DNA from: Phytomonospora endophytica
GTDB lineage: Bacteria; Actinomycetota; Actinomycetes; Mycobacteriales; Micromonosporaceae
Direction of reading: 5' to 3'
NCBI RefSeq assembly: GCF_014202425.1
Contig: NZ_JACHGT010000006.1
Coordinates: 400,652 to 464,651, forward strand
Length of the DNA: 64,000 bases
The translations under genes were made by a program, and so were the position numbers. Shown here one piece after another: positions 19,399 through 28,600 of this stretch (position 1 is the stretch's first letter; each line of letters begins with the position of its first letter). The notes beneath the pieces are model-generated. The model was given only the letters and a program-made list of their open reading frames with translations, did not search any database and was not told the DNA's origin.

Positions 19399-19974
19399 TC
19401 ACAGTCCGGCCGCCCAGGCGCTCGCCTTCGACGCCGCACCCGTCGCGTTCCCCGAAGCCGCCTCGAACTTCCCGGCAGCCTCCTCCAGATAGCCGATCGC
19501 GTCGCGCACGTCGTCCGAACTCGTCCCGTCCAAGGCATCCCGCAACATCGCGAGGATTCCCTCCACTTCGGACTTCATCCCCGTGATGCGCGACGAACCG
19601 TCTTTCGCCGCCGTCGCAGCCGCGAACACCACCGACTTGACCGCCCCGATCGTTGTGCCCCCGGCCCCGCCCCCGCCCCCGGACGACCCCGACGCGGCCG
19701 TGGCATCCTTCGCCTCCCGTCGCGACTCCATCATCTTGCCAACGGCACCCCCGACATGACCTACGGCGGCGCCGACCGTGGCCGAGAGGCCGAGAGTGGT
19801 CGCGGTCCCAAGTGTTGGATTCTTCGTGGACAACCCCACCATCGTGCCGCCGAGGGTTGCGACCGCCGCGCCGATGCCGGTAATCCAGGCTTTCACGGTG
19901 TCAGGCGCGGCCTTCTTCGCTGCGCCCCTGAACGTAGATTCTTGCGACGCCGCCTTGTCGTCCGGGTTCTTCAC
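19399..19974 (-). CDS. Gly/Ala-rich protein of an unrecognised three-gene cassette
   Basis: A 191-residue protein with a hydrophobic Gly/Ala-rich stretch (about 30-80, WITGIGAAVATLGG and GATVG-like repeats reminiscent of glycine zippers). A SGGGGGAGG linker follows, then a helical Ala-rich C-terminus. GTG 19974 overlaps the end of the preceding gene by 4 bp, so the two are translationally coupled. Membrane insertion is plausible. The short Ala-rich helical tail resembles the first protein of the cassette in style. Function unknown. Confidence 0.6.
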   Translation of the reverse strand: MKNPDDKAASQESTFRGAAKKAAPDTVKAWITGIGAAVATLGGTMVGLSTKNPTLGTATTLGLSATVGAAVGHVGGAVGKMMESRREAKDATAASGSSGGGGGAGGTTIGAVKSVVFAAATAAKDGSSRITGMKSEVEGILAMLRDALDGTSSDDVRDAIGYLEEAAGKFEAASGNATGAASKASAWAAGL

Positions 19975-20591
19975 GCCATGGGCTCCAGGACGCCGGCACC
20001 ACAGGAAACGATCAAGGGTAGGTGTGCGGCGATCTCCATGCCGAAATCGGCAGCGTTCACGTCCTTCCCAGCCTTGCGCCAGCCCTTGGCCTGCGATTCG
20101 CATCCATCCCAGACGCTGCCCCTCATGTGGGAGTAAGCCCAGATGGACCGAGCACGGAGACTAATCGGCATGAGGACTTGACCGTTGCGGCCGAGGGTGA
20201 ACTGATCGAAGTTCGCTGGAGAGTTTCCGTAACCATCGGCGGTAGGAACGAGCCGGTACTTCTTAAGGAAGCTCTTGGCCTCCTTCTCGTTCTGGAGGTC
20301 AACTTCGACGAGGACCCCCTCACCCAGCAGGAAGTCCACGTGCGGCGAGGGATCCTTGATCTTCGTCTTGGTTCGCACCACCTTCTCCAGCGCGGCCCGG
20401 TCGAACTTGTGCAGTGCCTGGATCTCGGGCTCCTGCCGCGCCAGGTCCCACACCAGCACCTGATCCCCGGTGAACTCCCCGACCCCTTCCCCCGCATGGA
20501 TCTCGAAGTACTCCGGTTCCTGCTTCCCCGGTTGCTTCGGGTCGAAGTACGGCCCCAGGCTCTTCCCCACGGCCATGATGATCTTCGCCAT
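19971..20591 (-). CDS. Hypothetical protein, middle gene of cassette
   Basis: A 206-residue soluble-looking alpha/beta protein with no signal peptide or transmembrane helix. Distinct segments are GDQVLVWDLARQEPEIQA, LGEGVLVEVDL and LRARSIWAYSHMRG. Codon use is somewhat less biased than average in the C-terminal third. It overlaps the next gene by 4 bp and starts 47 bp after the 84-residue gene. I do not recognise the family; genes like this accompany secreted or conflict-type loci, but that is only contextual. Confidence 0.6.
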   Translation of the reverse strand: MAKIIMAVGKSLGPYFDPKQPGKQEPEYFEIHAGEGVGEFTGDQVLVWDLARQEPEIQALHKFDRAALEKVVRTKTKIKDPSPHVDFLLGEGVLVEVDLQNEKEAKSFLKKYRLVPTADGYGNSPANFDQFTLGRNGQVLMPISLRARSIWAYSHMRGSVWDGCESQAKGWRKAGKDVNAADFGMEIAAHLPLIVSCGAGVLEPMA

Positions 20592-20638
20592 CGTCTACCC
20601 CTGTCTCTCTCACTAGAAAAAGCTGTTAGAAAAAGCTG

Positions 20639-20893
20639 CTAGATGAAGCTCCGGTACGCGTCGAGTTTCCCGATCGCCGCCGTCAGCACCGCCGCCGTCT
20701 CGTCCAGCCCCACCGCCGCCGTCTCCGCCAGTCCGGCGGCCTCGCCGGGCTCGCCCGACGCCGAACCGTCGCCGGCCGCCCGCACGGGCACGCTCGCGTC
20801 GGATCTCAACTCCCCGGCGACCTTCCCACACAGATTGACCAGCTGTTCCAGTTCCCGGGTCGCGTCGTCGACCACCCGGATCACGTCATCCAC
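20639..20893 (-). CDS. Small helical protein, first gene of cassette
   Basis: An 84-residue, mostly helical Ala-rich protein with helix-turn-helix hairpin periodicity, roughly the size and shape of WXG100/ESX-like proteins but without the W-x-G motif. GTG 20893 has GGGGGAGG 6 nt upstream. It heads the minus-strand cassette and is divergent from hsdR, with only about 100-150 bp available for both promoters. Assignment to ESX secretion is not supported. Confidence 0.55.
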   Translation of the reverse strand: MDDVIRVVDDATRELEQLVNLCGKVAGELRSDASVPVRAAGDGSASGEPGEAAGLAETAAVGLDETAAVLTAAIGKLDAYRSFI

Positions 20894-20919
20894 GCCCGGC
20901 CTCCCCCGCCGTTAAGAAC

Positions 20920-23900
20920 ATGCCGGGCACGTTAGCAGCGCTTCACACACCGCACCATCCCGGCGAACTCGCCCGCCGCTCAGGACTGCCCGAAAGAATG
21001 AGTGAGTTGATCTCTATGCGCGGGTTATCCTGTTCGGCTCTCCTGGGGATGGAACGAAAGGTGGGGGCCTTGCACAACGGCAGCGGCAGCGGCAACGACG
21101 GCATCGACGAGATCGCGCGACGCTCGCACAACTTCGGTTTCCTGCTCGCGCACGAGAAACTGCTCGTCATCGACGGCGTCGTCGCCGAAGCGAACGTCTA
21201 CACCGAGCCCGATACCGCGATGTGGCGGGCCCGCCGGTTCACCGAGACCCTCGCCCGCTTCCTTCTGCGCGCCTTCCGGCTCCCGGCTCATGGAAGCCTC
21301 GCGACAAGGATCGACCGGCTCAAGACCGAACACGTCATCAACACTGACGAGATCTACGACGCCTTCGAGACCATCCGAGACTCCGGCAACAAGGCCACGC
21401 ACGGCTACTACGGTGACCGGGTCGCCGCGCTCGAATGCGTCCGGCTGTGCTTCGTCCTCGGCTACTGGTATCACCGTGTGTTCGTCCCCGACGCCCCCCG
21501 GCTCGCCTTCGCGCCGCCCGAACCGCCCGGCCAGACCCGCGACGCGACCAACGCGGCCGACCGCGCCGATCTCGACACGTTGAACACCGAGCTAGCCCGG
21601 ATGCGTGACCGTTTCACCGAAATGCTCGTCCATAAGGACCGCGCCTCCAGCCTCCTCGACGCAGAGAAGGCTGCCCGCCACCAGGCCGAAACCGAACTCG
21701 CGCGGCTGATCGCCGACCGCGACCGGCTCGCCGAACTCGTCACGAACATGCGCGCGCCCGATGCCGAACTTCTCGCCGAGGCCGACACCAACCTCCAGAG
21801 CATCAAGAAGCCGACCGCCGCCGAACGCGAACACCTCATCGACCGGGCCGCGCACGCTGCCCGGCCGGTCCGCACCGAACGCGAGGTCCGTGAAGACGTC
21901 GACCGCATGCTGCACGCGGCCGGCTGGGTTGTCCAGGACGGCGACGCCGTCAACCACTGGGCCGGACCGGGCGTCGCGGTCCGCGAGGAGACCACCGCCA
22001 GCGGCCCCGCCGACTACCTGCTCTACGTCGACAAGAAACTCGTCGGCGTCATCGAGGTCAAACGCGAGGGCACACCGCTCAGCGCCGTCGAACGCCAGTC
22101 GGGCCGCTACGCCGAGACTCTCAAGGCGTCCCAGCGGCTGCTGGCATGGCGGCAGCCGCTGCCGTTCCGCTACGAGACGACGTCCGTCGAGACCCACTTT
22201 ACGAACATGCTCGACCCGGGCGCGCGGGCCCGCGAGGTCTTCTCCTTCCACCGCCCCGAGACGGTCGCGCGCTGGATGCGCGAAGCCGACGAGGACACTG
22301 CGGCGCCGACCATGCGTGCCAAACTCCGCGGCCGGCTCCCCGCACTGGACGACGACCGGCTCTGGCCGGCGCAGCGCGACGCCGTCCAGGGCCTCGAAAA
22401 GTCCCTGGCGAAGGCCAAGCCGCGCGCCCTGATCCAGATGGCCACCGGCGCGGGCAAGACCTACACGGCCGTGAGCTCCTCGTACCGGCTGCTCAAGCAC
22501 GGTGGCGCGAAACGCGTGCTGTTCCTGGTGGACCGCAACAACCTCGGCGACCAGGCCCTCCGCGAGTTCGAGAACTACCTCACTCCGGACGACGGCCGCA
22601 AGTTCAACGACCTCTACCCCGTGCAGCGCTTGAAGAGCGTCGGGATGCTGGAATCGTCCAGTGTGGTCATCTGCACCGTTCAGCGCCTCTACTCGATGCT
22701 CTGCGGGCAGGCGATCCCCGACCCCGACACCGAAGACGAGGGCCTCGACTCCTACGAACGCGACGAGGTCGTCGGCGTCGGCTACAACCCTGCCGTGCCG
22801 CCCGAGACCTTCGACGTCGTCATCGTCGACGAATGCCACCGGTCCATCTACGGCCTGTGGCGGGCGGTGCTGGAGTATTTCGACGCGTTCATCGTCGGGC
22901 TCACCGCCACGCCCGTCGCACAGACCTTCGGGTTCTTCCACCAGAACATCGTCAGTGAGTACAGCTACCGCGAAGCCGTCGCCGACGGCGTGAACGTCGA
23001 CTTCGGCGTCTACCGGATCCTCACCGAGATCGGGCAGGGTGGCGCGGTGATCCCCAAAGGGATCGTGGTGCCCAAACGCGACCGCCGCACCAGACGGCAG
23101 CGCTATGAGGAACTGGACGAGGACTACGCCTACAGCGGCGGGCAGATCGCGCGGAAGGTCATCAGCAAGGGGCAGTTGCGCCTGGTGCTGGAAACCTTCC
23201 ACGAGCGGCTGTTCACCGAGATCTTCCCGCCGGAGCCGGGCCGCAAGACGCGCGAAGTCGTGCCCAAGACGCTGATCTTCGCCGTCGACGACAACCACGC
23301 CGAAGAGATCGTGACGATGGTGCGCGAGGTCTTCGACAAGGGCAACGACTTCTGTCAGAAGATCACCTACAAGAGCAAGGACGCGGCCACGCTCATCAAG
23401 TCCTTCCGCAACAGCCCCGACCTGCGCATCGCGGTCACGGTCAACATGATCGCGACCGGAACCGACATCAAGCCCCTGGAGTGCGTGTTCTTCCTCAACG
23501 AGGTGAAGAGCTGGGCACTGTTCGAGCAGATGAAGGGCCGGGGCGCGCGCAGCATCGACCCCGTCGAGCTGCACCAGGTCACGCCCGACGTCGACGTGAA
23601 GACCAGGTTCATGCTGGTCGACGCCGTCGGCGTAACCGACTCGGAGCGCGTCGACGCCTCACCGCTGGAGAAGCACAGCGAGAAGCAGATCAGCCTGGAA
23701 GCCCTGCTGCGCAAGGCGGGCAACCTCAGCCTGACCCTCGACGAGGCGTCGACGCTGGGGGCGAGGCTGGCCGCCCTCGCCAAGCAGATCGACGACGACC
23801 AGTGCGCCGAATTGGAGGAACTGGCCGGGCGCCCGCTGACCGATATCACCCGCAGGCTCAGCGCCTGCAACGACTCTGACGTCATCGAAGCCGCCCGCCA

Positions 23901-24621
23901 GTCGGGAACCGGGTGGGAAGCACGGCTCATCGAGGACGCGTGCGAGTACCTGGCCGACCCGGAGCTGCGGGCGAGGCTGCTGGAGATCAGGCGAGCGCGG
24001 GACATCGTTTACGACGAGGTGAACCCCGACCGCCTGATCGAGGCGCGGGGAGTCGCGCGCGAGGACACCGCCGAGAGGGACGTCGGGTCGTGGCGGGAGT
24101 GGGTCGCGGAGAACCGGGACATGCTGATCGCGCTGGAAGTCAGTTACCGCGAGGGGCGCAACCCGAGGGTGGTGTACCAGGAACTGAAGAACCTCGCCGC
24201 CAGGTTGGCGCGCCCGCCGAAGCAGTGGACCCCGGACCGGTTGTGGGAGGCGTACGAGTCGCTGGGGTTGGCGGCTCCGAGGCCGGGGTTGAGGCATGGG
24301 CCGGAGGACCTGATGGGGCTGATCCGGGCGGAACTGGGGTTGATCGAAGGGCAGCCCGTCCCGACGAGGGAAGTCGTGGAGCTGAACTTCCAGGGGTGGC
24401 GGGCGCGGCAGGTGCAGGCCGGCGTGGAGTTCACGGAGGACGAGTGGTGGTGGCTGGAGCGGCTCGCCGAGACCGCGGCTGCCGGGGCTGGCATCGCGGA
24501 GGAGGATCTGGACCGGGTACCGTTCACCGACCGTGGCGGGACGGATGGGTTTGTGCGGGAATTCGGAGAGGAACGCGCCGTGCGCATTCTAGGTGAACTG
24601 GGCGGGGAGCTGACGGCGTGA
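20920..24621 (+). CDS. hsdR: Type I restriction enzyme, R subunit
   Basis: The motor-nuclease subunit cleaves unmodified DNA after ATP-driven translocation. Along the 1233-residue longest frame: an N-terminal helical domain (NFGFLLAHEKLL), a coiled coil (about 210-290), a PD-(D/E)xK nuclease core (PADYLLY ... GVIEVKRE, about 363-382), Walker A ATGAGKT near 510, DECHRS near 635, later SF2 motifs (ATGTDIKPLECVFFL, QMKGRGAR) and an EcoEI-type C-terminus. The start is uncertain: ATG 20920 leaves little room for the divergent promoter. ATG 20998 (1207 aa) or ATG 21049 (1190 aa) are plausible. It overlaps hsdS by 4 bp. Confidence 0.93.
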   Translation: MPGTLAALHTPHHPGELARRSGLPERMSELISMRGLSCSALLGMERKVGALHNGSGSGNDGIDEIARRSHNFGFLLAHEKLLVIDGVVAEANVYTEPDTAMWRARRFTETLARFLLRAFRLPAHGSLATRIDRLKTEHVINTDEIYDAFETIRDSGNKATHGYYGDRVAALECVRLCFVLGYWYHRVFVPDAPRLAFAPPEPPGQTRDATNAADRADLDTLNTELARMRDRFTEMLVHKDRASSLLDAEKAARHQAETELARLIADRDRLAELVTNMRAPDAELLAEADTNLQSIKKPTAAEREHLIDRAAHAARPVRTEREVREDVDRMLHAAGWVVQDGDAVNHWAGPGVAVREETTASGPADYLLYVDKKLVGVIEVKREGTPLSAVERQSGRYAETLKASQRLLAWRQPLPFRYETTSVETHFTNMLDPGARAREVFSFHRPETVARWMREADEDTAAPTMRAKLRGRLPALDDDRLWPAQRDAVQGLEKSLAKAKPRALIQMATGAGKTYTAVSSSYRLLKHGGAKRVLFLVDRNNLGDQALREFENYLTPDDGRKFNDLYPVQRLKSVGMLESSSVVICTVQRLYSMLCGQAIPDPDTEDEGLDSYERDEVVGVGYNPAVPPETFDVVIVDECHRSIYGLWRAVLEYFDAFIVGLTATPVAQTFGFFHQNIVSEYSYREAVADGVNVDFGVYRILTEIGQGGAVIPKGIVVPKRDRRTRRQRYEELDEDYAYSGGQIARKVISKGQLRLVLETFHERLFTEIFPPEPGRKTREVVPKTLIFAVDDNHAEEIVTMVREVFDKGNDFCQKITYKSKDAATLIKSFRNSPDLRIAVTVNMIATGTDIKPLECVFFLNEVKSWALFEQMKGRGARSIDPVELHQVTPDVDVKTRFMLVDAVGVTDSERVDASPLEKHSEKQISLEALLRKAGNLSLTLDEASTLGARLAALAKQIDDDQCAELEELAGRPLTDITRRLSACNDSDVIEAARQSGTGWEARLIEDACEYLADPELRARLLEIRRARDIVYDEVNPDRLIEARGVAREDTAERDVGSWREWVAENRDMLIALEVSYREGRNPRVVYQELKNLAARLARPPKQWTPDRLWEAYESLGLAAPRPGLRHGPEDLMGLIRAELGLIEGQPVPTREVVELNFQGWRARQVQAGVEFTEDEWWWLERLAETAAAGAGIAEEDLDRVPFTDRGGTDGFVREFGEERAVRILGELGGELTA

Positions 24622-25979
24622 GCCAGCAGGAACTGCCGGAGGGGTGGGCCAAATGCGCGCTGAGCGAAGTTGCTCAATGGGGGAGCGGCGGCACGCCGAG
24701 AGCCGGTAACCAGAACTACTACGATGGCAGCATTCCATGGGCGGTCATCGGCGATCTTAACGATTCTGTTGTTGCCGCGACGTCGAGATCGATCACGGAA
24801 CTTGGATTGCGTGAGTCTTCGGCCAAGATCGTTCCCAAAGGTGCGGTTCTTATCGCGATGTATGGATCGATCGGTAAACTCGCTATCGCCGGATGCGAGA
24901 TGGCCACGAATCAGGCAATAGCGTACGCGGTGCCAAGGCCGGAGATCATTGATCAGCGCTTCTTGTTCTGGTTTCTCATGTCGGAGAGGGCCCATCTCGT
25001 AGGTGCCGGTAAGGGTGCGACACAGCAGAACATCAGCCAGACGCTTATTCGGGCTTGGGGTGTCGCGCTCCCGCCCCTCCCCGAGCAACGCCGCATCGTC
25101 ACCGCCCTCGAAGACCACCTCTCGCGGCTGGATGCGGCGGAACGGGGAGCGTCTACAGCTCTTCGCAAGACCGCCCTCTTCAGGCGGCGCACCGCCCACC
25201 AGGCACTGGCCGAGCTGAATGACGTCGAGTGGCAGGAGCTCGGATCGTTGCTCAGTGAGCCATTGCGAAACGGCCACTCGGCCCGCGCATCGGGCGACGG
25301 CACCGGCATTCGGACTCTGACGCTGACCGCCGTGACCAAGAACCAGTTCACTGACACGTACACCAAGATGACCGTTGCGGACCCAGCGCGGGTCAAGGAC
25401 ATGTGGCTGAAACCTGGCGATGTTCTCATCCAGAGATCGAACACCCCGGACCTCGTCGGGACCTCGGCTCTCTACTCCGGCCCCGAGGACTGGGCTATTT
25501 TCCCGGACCTGTTGATCCGGGTCCGAACAAACGCGACTTTGCGCCCAGATTTCGCGCAGTTCGTCCTTGGGGCTCCGCAGCTTCGTGCGTACTTCCGTGA
25601 TTCGGCAAAGGGGCTGGCTGGTTCGATGCCGAAGATTGATCAAACGACCATCGAAAAGGCTCTGATGCCAGTCCCATCGCTGGAGCGGCAGGCTGAAATC
25701 GTGAGCCGGATGAGCGCCCTCTCCGCAGACATGGATCGCCTTCAGAAGACGATCGAGTCCGCCCGTACCCGCGCCACCCACCTCCGCCAATCCCTTCTCC
25801 GCGAAGCCTTTGCCGGCCGCCTCGTCCCCCAAGACCCCGCCGACGAGCCCGCCTCCGTCCTCCTCGAACGCGTCCGCGCCGAACGCGCCGCCGAGCCCAA
25901 GACCCCGCGCACTCGCCGCAAACCCCCCGCCCACACGCCCGAGCCGACGTCCGGATTCGTTCAGGAGACCCTGCTGTGA
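24618..25979 (+). CDS. hsdS: Type I restriction-modification, specificity subunit
   Basis: A 453-residue DNA-recognition subunit with two target recognition domains (about 1-150 and 205-350). Each is followed by a conserved spacer helix: LPPLPEQRRIVTALEDHL, and VPSLERQAEIVSRM leading into a long helix to residue 420. It pairs with two HsdM to set the methylated sequence. The first recognition domain (bases about 24680-25070) uses many A/T-ending codons, unlike the rest, suggesting domain exchange. GTG start and 4-bp overlaps at both ends place it in one translationally coupled operon. Confidence 0.93.
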   Translation: MSQQELPEGWAKCALSEVAQWGSGGTPRAGNQNYYDGSIPWAVIGDLNDSVVAATSRSITELGLRESSAKIVPKGAVLIAMYGSIGKLAIAGCEMATNQAIAYAVPRPEIIDQRFLFWFLMSERAHLVGAGKGATQQNISQTLIRAWGVALPPLPEQRRIVTALEDHLSRLDAAERGASTALRKTALFRRRTAHQALAELNDVEWQELGSLLSEPLRNGHSARASGDGTGIRTLTLTAVTKNQFTDTYTKMTVADPARVKDMWLKPGDVLIQRSNTPDLVGTSALYSGPEDWAIFPDLLIRVRTNATLRPDFAQFVLGAPQLRAYFRDSAKGLAGSMPKIDQTTIEKALMPVPSLERQAEIVSRMSALSADMDRLQKTIESARTRATHLRQSLLREAFAGRLVPQDPADEPASVLLERVRAERAAEPKTPRTRRKPPAHTPEPTSGFVQETLL

Positions 25980-27499
25980 GCGCCAGCACGAGCACCACCA
26001 AGCCCACCGACGCCCGCTCCCTCGTCGCGAAACTCTGGAACTACTGCAACGTCCTCCGCGACGACGGCGTCTCCACCATCGACTACGTCGAACAACTCAC
26101 TTACCTCCTCTTCCTGAAAATGGCCCACGAACAGGTGAACCGCCCGTTCAACAAAGCCACCGAGCTCACCGACGTCGCCAAGCGCTGGCAAGTCCTTCTC
26201 GACTCCGACGCCGCCGCGCTCGAAGACGCCTACCGCGAAACCCTCCACGACCTCGGTCAGCAGCCCGGCACCCTCGGCGTCATCTTCCGCAAGGCCCAGA
26301 ACCGCATCCAGGACCCGGCCAAACTCAAGCGCCTGATCGTCGACCTCATCGACAAGCAGGAATGGTCCAGCGAAAGCGTCGACGTCAAAGGCGACGCTTA
26401 TGAGGAACTTCTCCACAAGAGCGCCGAGGACGTCAAGTCCGGCGCCGGCCAGTACTTCACCCCCCGCGACCTCATCACGGCCATGGTCGACTGCGTCCAG
26501 CCCACCGCCGCCGACACCATCGCCGACCCGGCCTGCGGGACCGGCGGCTTCCTCCTCGCGGCCCACCGGTTCATCTCCGGCCACAGCACCCACCTCAACC
26601 CCGACGAGCGCGCCGCCCTCGGCGAAGGCACCATCACCGGCACCGAGATCGTCGACGGCACCGCCCGCCTCGCCGCCATGAACATGCTCATTCACGGCAT
26701 CGGCCGCCCCGACGGTGAATCACCGATCGCCGTCAAGGACGCCCTCGCCGAAGCACCCGCGCGGCACCCGAGCGTCGTCCTCGCCAACCCGCCTTTCGGC
26801 GTCAAGTCGTCCATCACCGTCATCGGCGAAGACGGCAGGACCGGCCGCGAGACCATCTCCTACAACCGCGACGACTTCTGGACGACCACCACCAACAAGC
26901 AGCTCAACTTCGTCCAGCACATCGCCTCCATGCTCGCGATCCCCGGCCGTGCGGCGGTCGTCGTCCCCGACAACGTCCTCTTCGAAGGCGGCGCCGGGGA
27001 AACGGTCCGCAAGCGCCTGCTCAACCAGTTCGACGTGCACACCCTCCTGCGCCTGCCGACCGGCATCTTCTACGCCGGCGGCGTCAAGGCCAACGTCCTC
27101 TTCTTCGACAAGAAGACCGCCCGCCCCGGGCAACCCTGGACTGACACGCTGTGGGTCTACGACTTCCGCGTCGGCCAGCACTTCACCCTCAAGCAGAACC
27201 CGCTGCGCCGGGAGCACCTCGACGACTTCGTCGCCTGCTACCGGCCCGGCGAGCCGCGCACGAACCGCGTCGAGACCGAACGCTTCCGGCCGTTCACCTA
27301 CGACCAGCTCATCAAACGCGACAAGGTCAACCTCGACATCACCTGGCTGAAAGACCCCGCCCTCGACGACGCCGACTCGCAGCTGCCGCCCGAGGTCATC
27401 GCCCGCGAGATCGTCGAGGACCTCGAAGCGGCCTTGAGCGAGTTCGCCGCGATCGCCGAAGCCCTGTCCGGTCCGAAGGACACGCCCGAACAGAACTGA
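25976..27499 (+). CDS. hsdM: Type I restriction-modification, methyltransferase subunit
   Basis: A 507-residue N6-adenine methyltransferase. It has the N-terminal HsdM helical domain (about 10-140), the SAM-binding motif ADPACGTGGF (183-192) and the catalytic NPPF (271-274). With HsdS it forms the modification enzyme, and HsdR adds restriction. GTG 25976 follows AGGAG and overlaps hsdS by 4 bp. The gene order R-S-M differs from the common R-M-S or M-S-R. No frameshift is seen, so the system appears intact. Confidence 0.95.
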   Translation: MSASTSTTKPTDARSLVAKLWNYCNVLRDDGVSTIDYVEQLTYLLFLKMAHEQVNRPFNKATELTDVAKRWQVLLDSDAAALEDAYRETLHDLGQQPGTLGVIFRKAQNRIQDPAKLKRLIVDLIDKQEWSSESVDVKGDAYEELLHKSAEDVKSGAGQYFTPRDLITAMVDCVQPTAADTIADPACGTGGFLLAAHRFISGHSTHLNPDERAALGEGTITGTEIVDGTARLAAMNMLIHGIGRPDGESPIAVKDALAEAPARHPSVVLANPPFGVKSSITVIGEDGRTGRETISYNRDDFWTTTTNKQLNFVQHIASMLAIPGRAAVVVPDNVLFEGGAGETVRKRLLNQFDVHTLLRLPTGIFYAGGVKANVLFFDKKTARPGQPWTDTLWVYDFRVGQHFTLKQNPLRREHLDDFVACYRPGEPRTNRVETERFRPFTYDQLIKRDKVNLDITWLKDPALDDADSQLPPEVIAREIVEDLEAALSEFAAIAEALSGPKDTPEQN

Positions 27500-27610
27500 C
27501 CGCCCCGAACGCCGCGCCCGATCCACATCGGACCGTCGCGTGGCGTTCGCCCGTCGTACCCCACCGTTACGCTGGTCCGGTCCGGCACCGTTCGACCGGC
27601 AGGGGCTCCC

Positions 27611-28600
27611 ATGGCGACCGTCCAGACCACCGAAACGAAGCGACCGATCCTGTTCGAGCGGCTGTGGCAGGTCGTGGTCTTCGCGGCGTGCGCGTGGGGG
27701 GCCGCCCACGTCGTCCCGGGCGTCTCGCTCGACGGGCCCGTCCGGCGCCAGCTCCTCGTCGTGGTCGTCCTGAGCCTCTTCGACCAGCTGTCGACCATGC
27801 TGTCGCGGTCCATCTCCCGTTCGGGCGTGCCGTTGAGCGTTGGCCGCCTGTTCCGCCGGAACGCCGGCGTCGGCTGCTTCGGGTACACCGCACTGCTCGC
27901 CGTGACCGTCCTCGCCGGGCCGATCGCCTGGTGGCTCACCTCCCGGGTCGCCGACGCCATGTCCTGGCCCTTCCGCGTCGAAGGGTTCTGGCCCTTCGTG
28001 CTCGCGCCGCTGGTGACGATGGTGCTGACCTGGCTGCCGGTCCAGCTCCCGCGCCTGTTCACCGAGCCCGCGCTGCGGCCGCTCCTGGCCGGTCAGATCA
28101 CGCGCGTCCTGGCCTCGATCGGCGGCTTCGCGCTGCTCCTCGCCGTCGGGCTGATCGGCTTCGAACCGGACGCGTGGTGGCGGACCGGGATCACCCTGGT
28201 CGTGCTCGCCTGCCTGTACCACCTGCCCGGCGTGCACGTCGACTACCGGGCCGAGGGCTGGCCGTGGATCGCGGTGAACCGAGCCATGATCCGCGCGTCC
28301 ACGTTCGCGCTACTGCTGGGCCTGACGCTGAACACGCTCCTGCTGCTGGCGGCCGAGTGGGCCAGCCCCCACCTGGGCGTCCGCATGACCATCGACGGTT
28401 TCTGGACGCTGGTGACGTGCGCGGCCGTACTCCTCTTGCTGACCTGGGCGGTGAGCACACCGCCCGCGCTGAGACGCATGCGCCGGGTCCTCACGGCCCA
28501 GAACCTGACCGGGCCCGCCGACGCGGTGTTCGTCGACGTGCGCGTCGGGCGGCACGGTTTCACGCTCGACGCGATCGCGCCCCGGCCGCCGACGGACTAG
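27611..28600 (+). CDS. Membrane protein with two holin-4-like repeats
   Basis: A 329-residue protein with about eight hydrophobic segments. Two related blocks, around VEGFWPFVLAPLVTMVLTWL and IDGFWTLVTCAAVLLLLTW, resemble the DUF/phage holin family IV (PspC-neighbour type) membrane unit, each after a VPGV- or LPGVHVD-like segment. Such proteins are common chromosomal membrane proteins of unknown role in actinobacteria and are not evidence of a prophage. The stop overlaps the convergent sigma factor gene by 4 bp. Confidence 0.65.
   Translation: MATVQTTETKRPILFERLWQVVVFAACAWGAAHVVPGVSLDGPVRRQLLVVVVLSLFDQLSTMLSRSISRSGVPLSVGRLFRRNAGVGCFGYTALLAVTVLAGPIAWWLTSRVADAMSWPFRVEGFWPFVLAPLVTMVLTWLPVQLPRLFTEPALRPLLAGQITRVLASIGGFALLLAVGLIGFEPDAWWRTGITLVVLACLYHLPGVHVDYRAEGWPWIAVNRAMIRASTFALLLGLTLNTLLLLAAEWASPHLGVRMTIDGFWTLVTCAAVLLLLTWAVSTPPALRRMRRVLTAQNLTGPADAVFVDVRVGRHGFTLDAIAPRPPTD

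Noticed and set aside
20639-20893. WXG100/ESX substrate
   Set aside because: Size and helicity fit, but the W-x-G motif and any ESX secretion gene are missing.
21592-23574. 660-codon minus-strand frame inside hsdR
   Set aside because: Shadow of hsdR; no start signal or conserved segment.
27611-28600. Prophage holin or prophage remnant
   Set aside because: The holin-4-like domain occurs in ordinary chromosomal membrane proteins; no phage structural, lysin or integrase genes are present.
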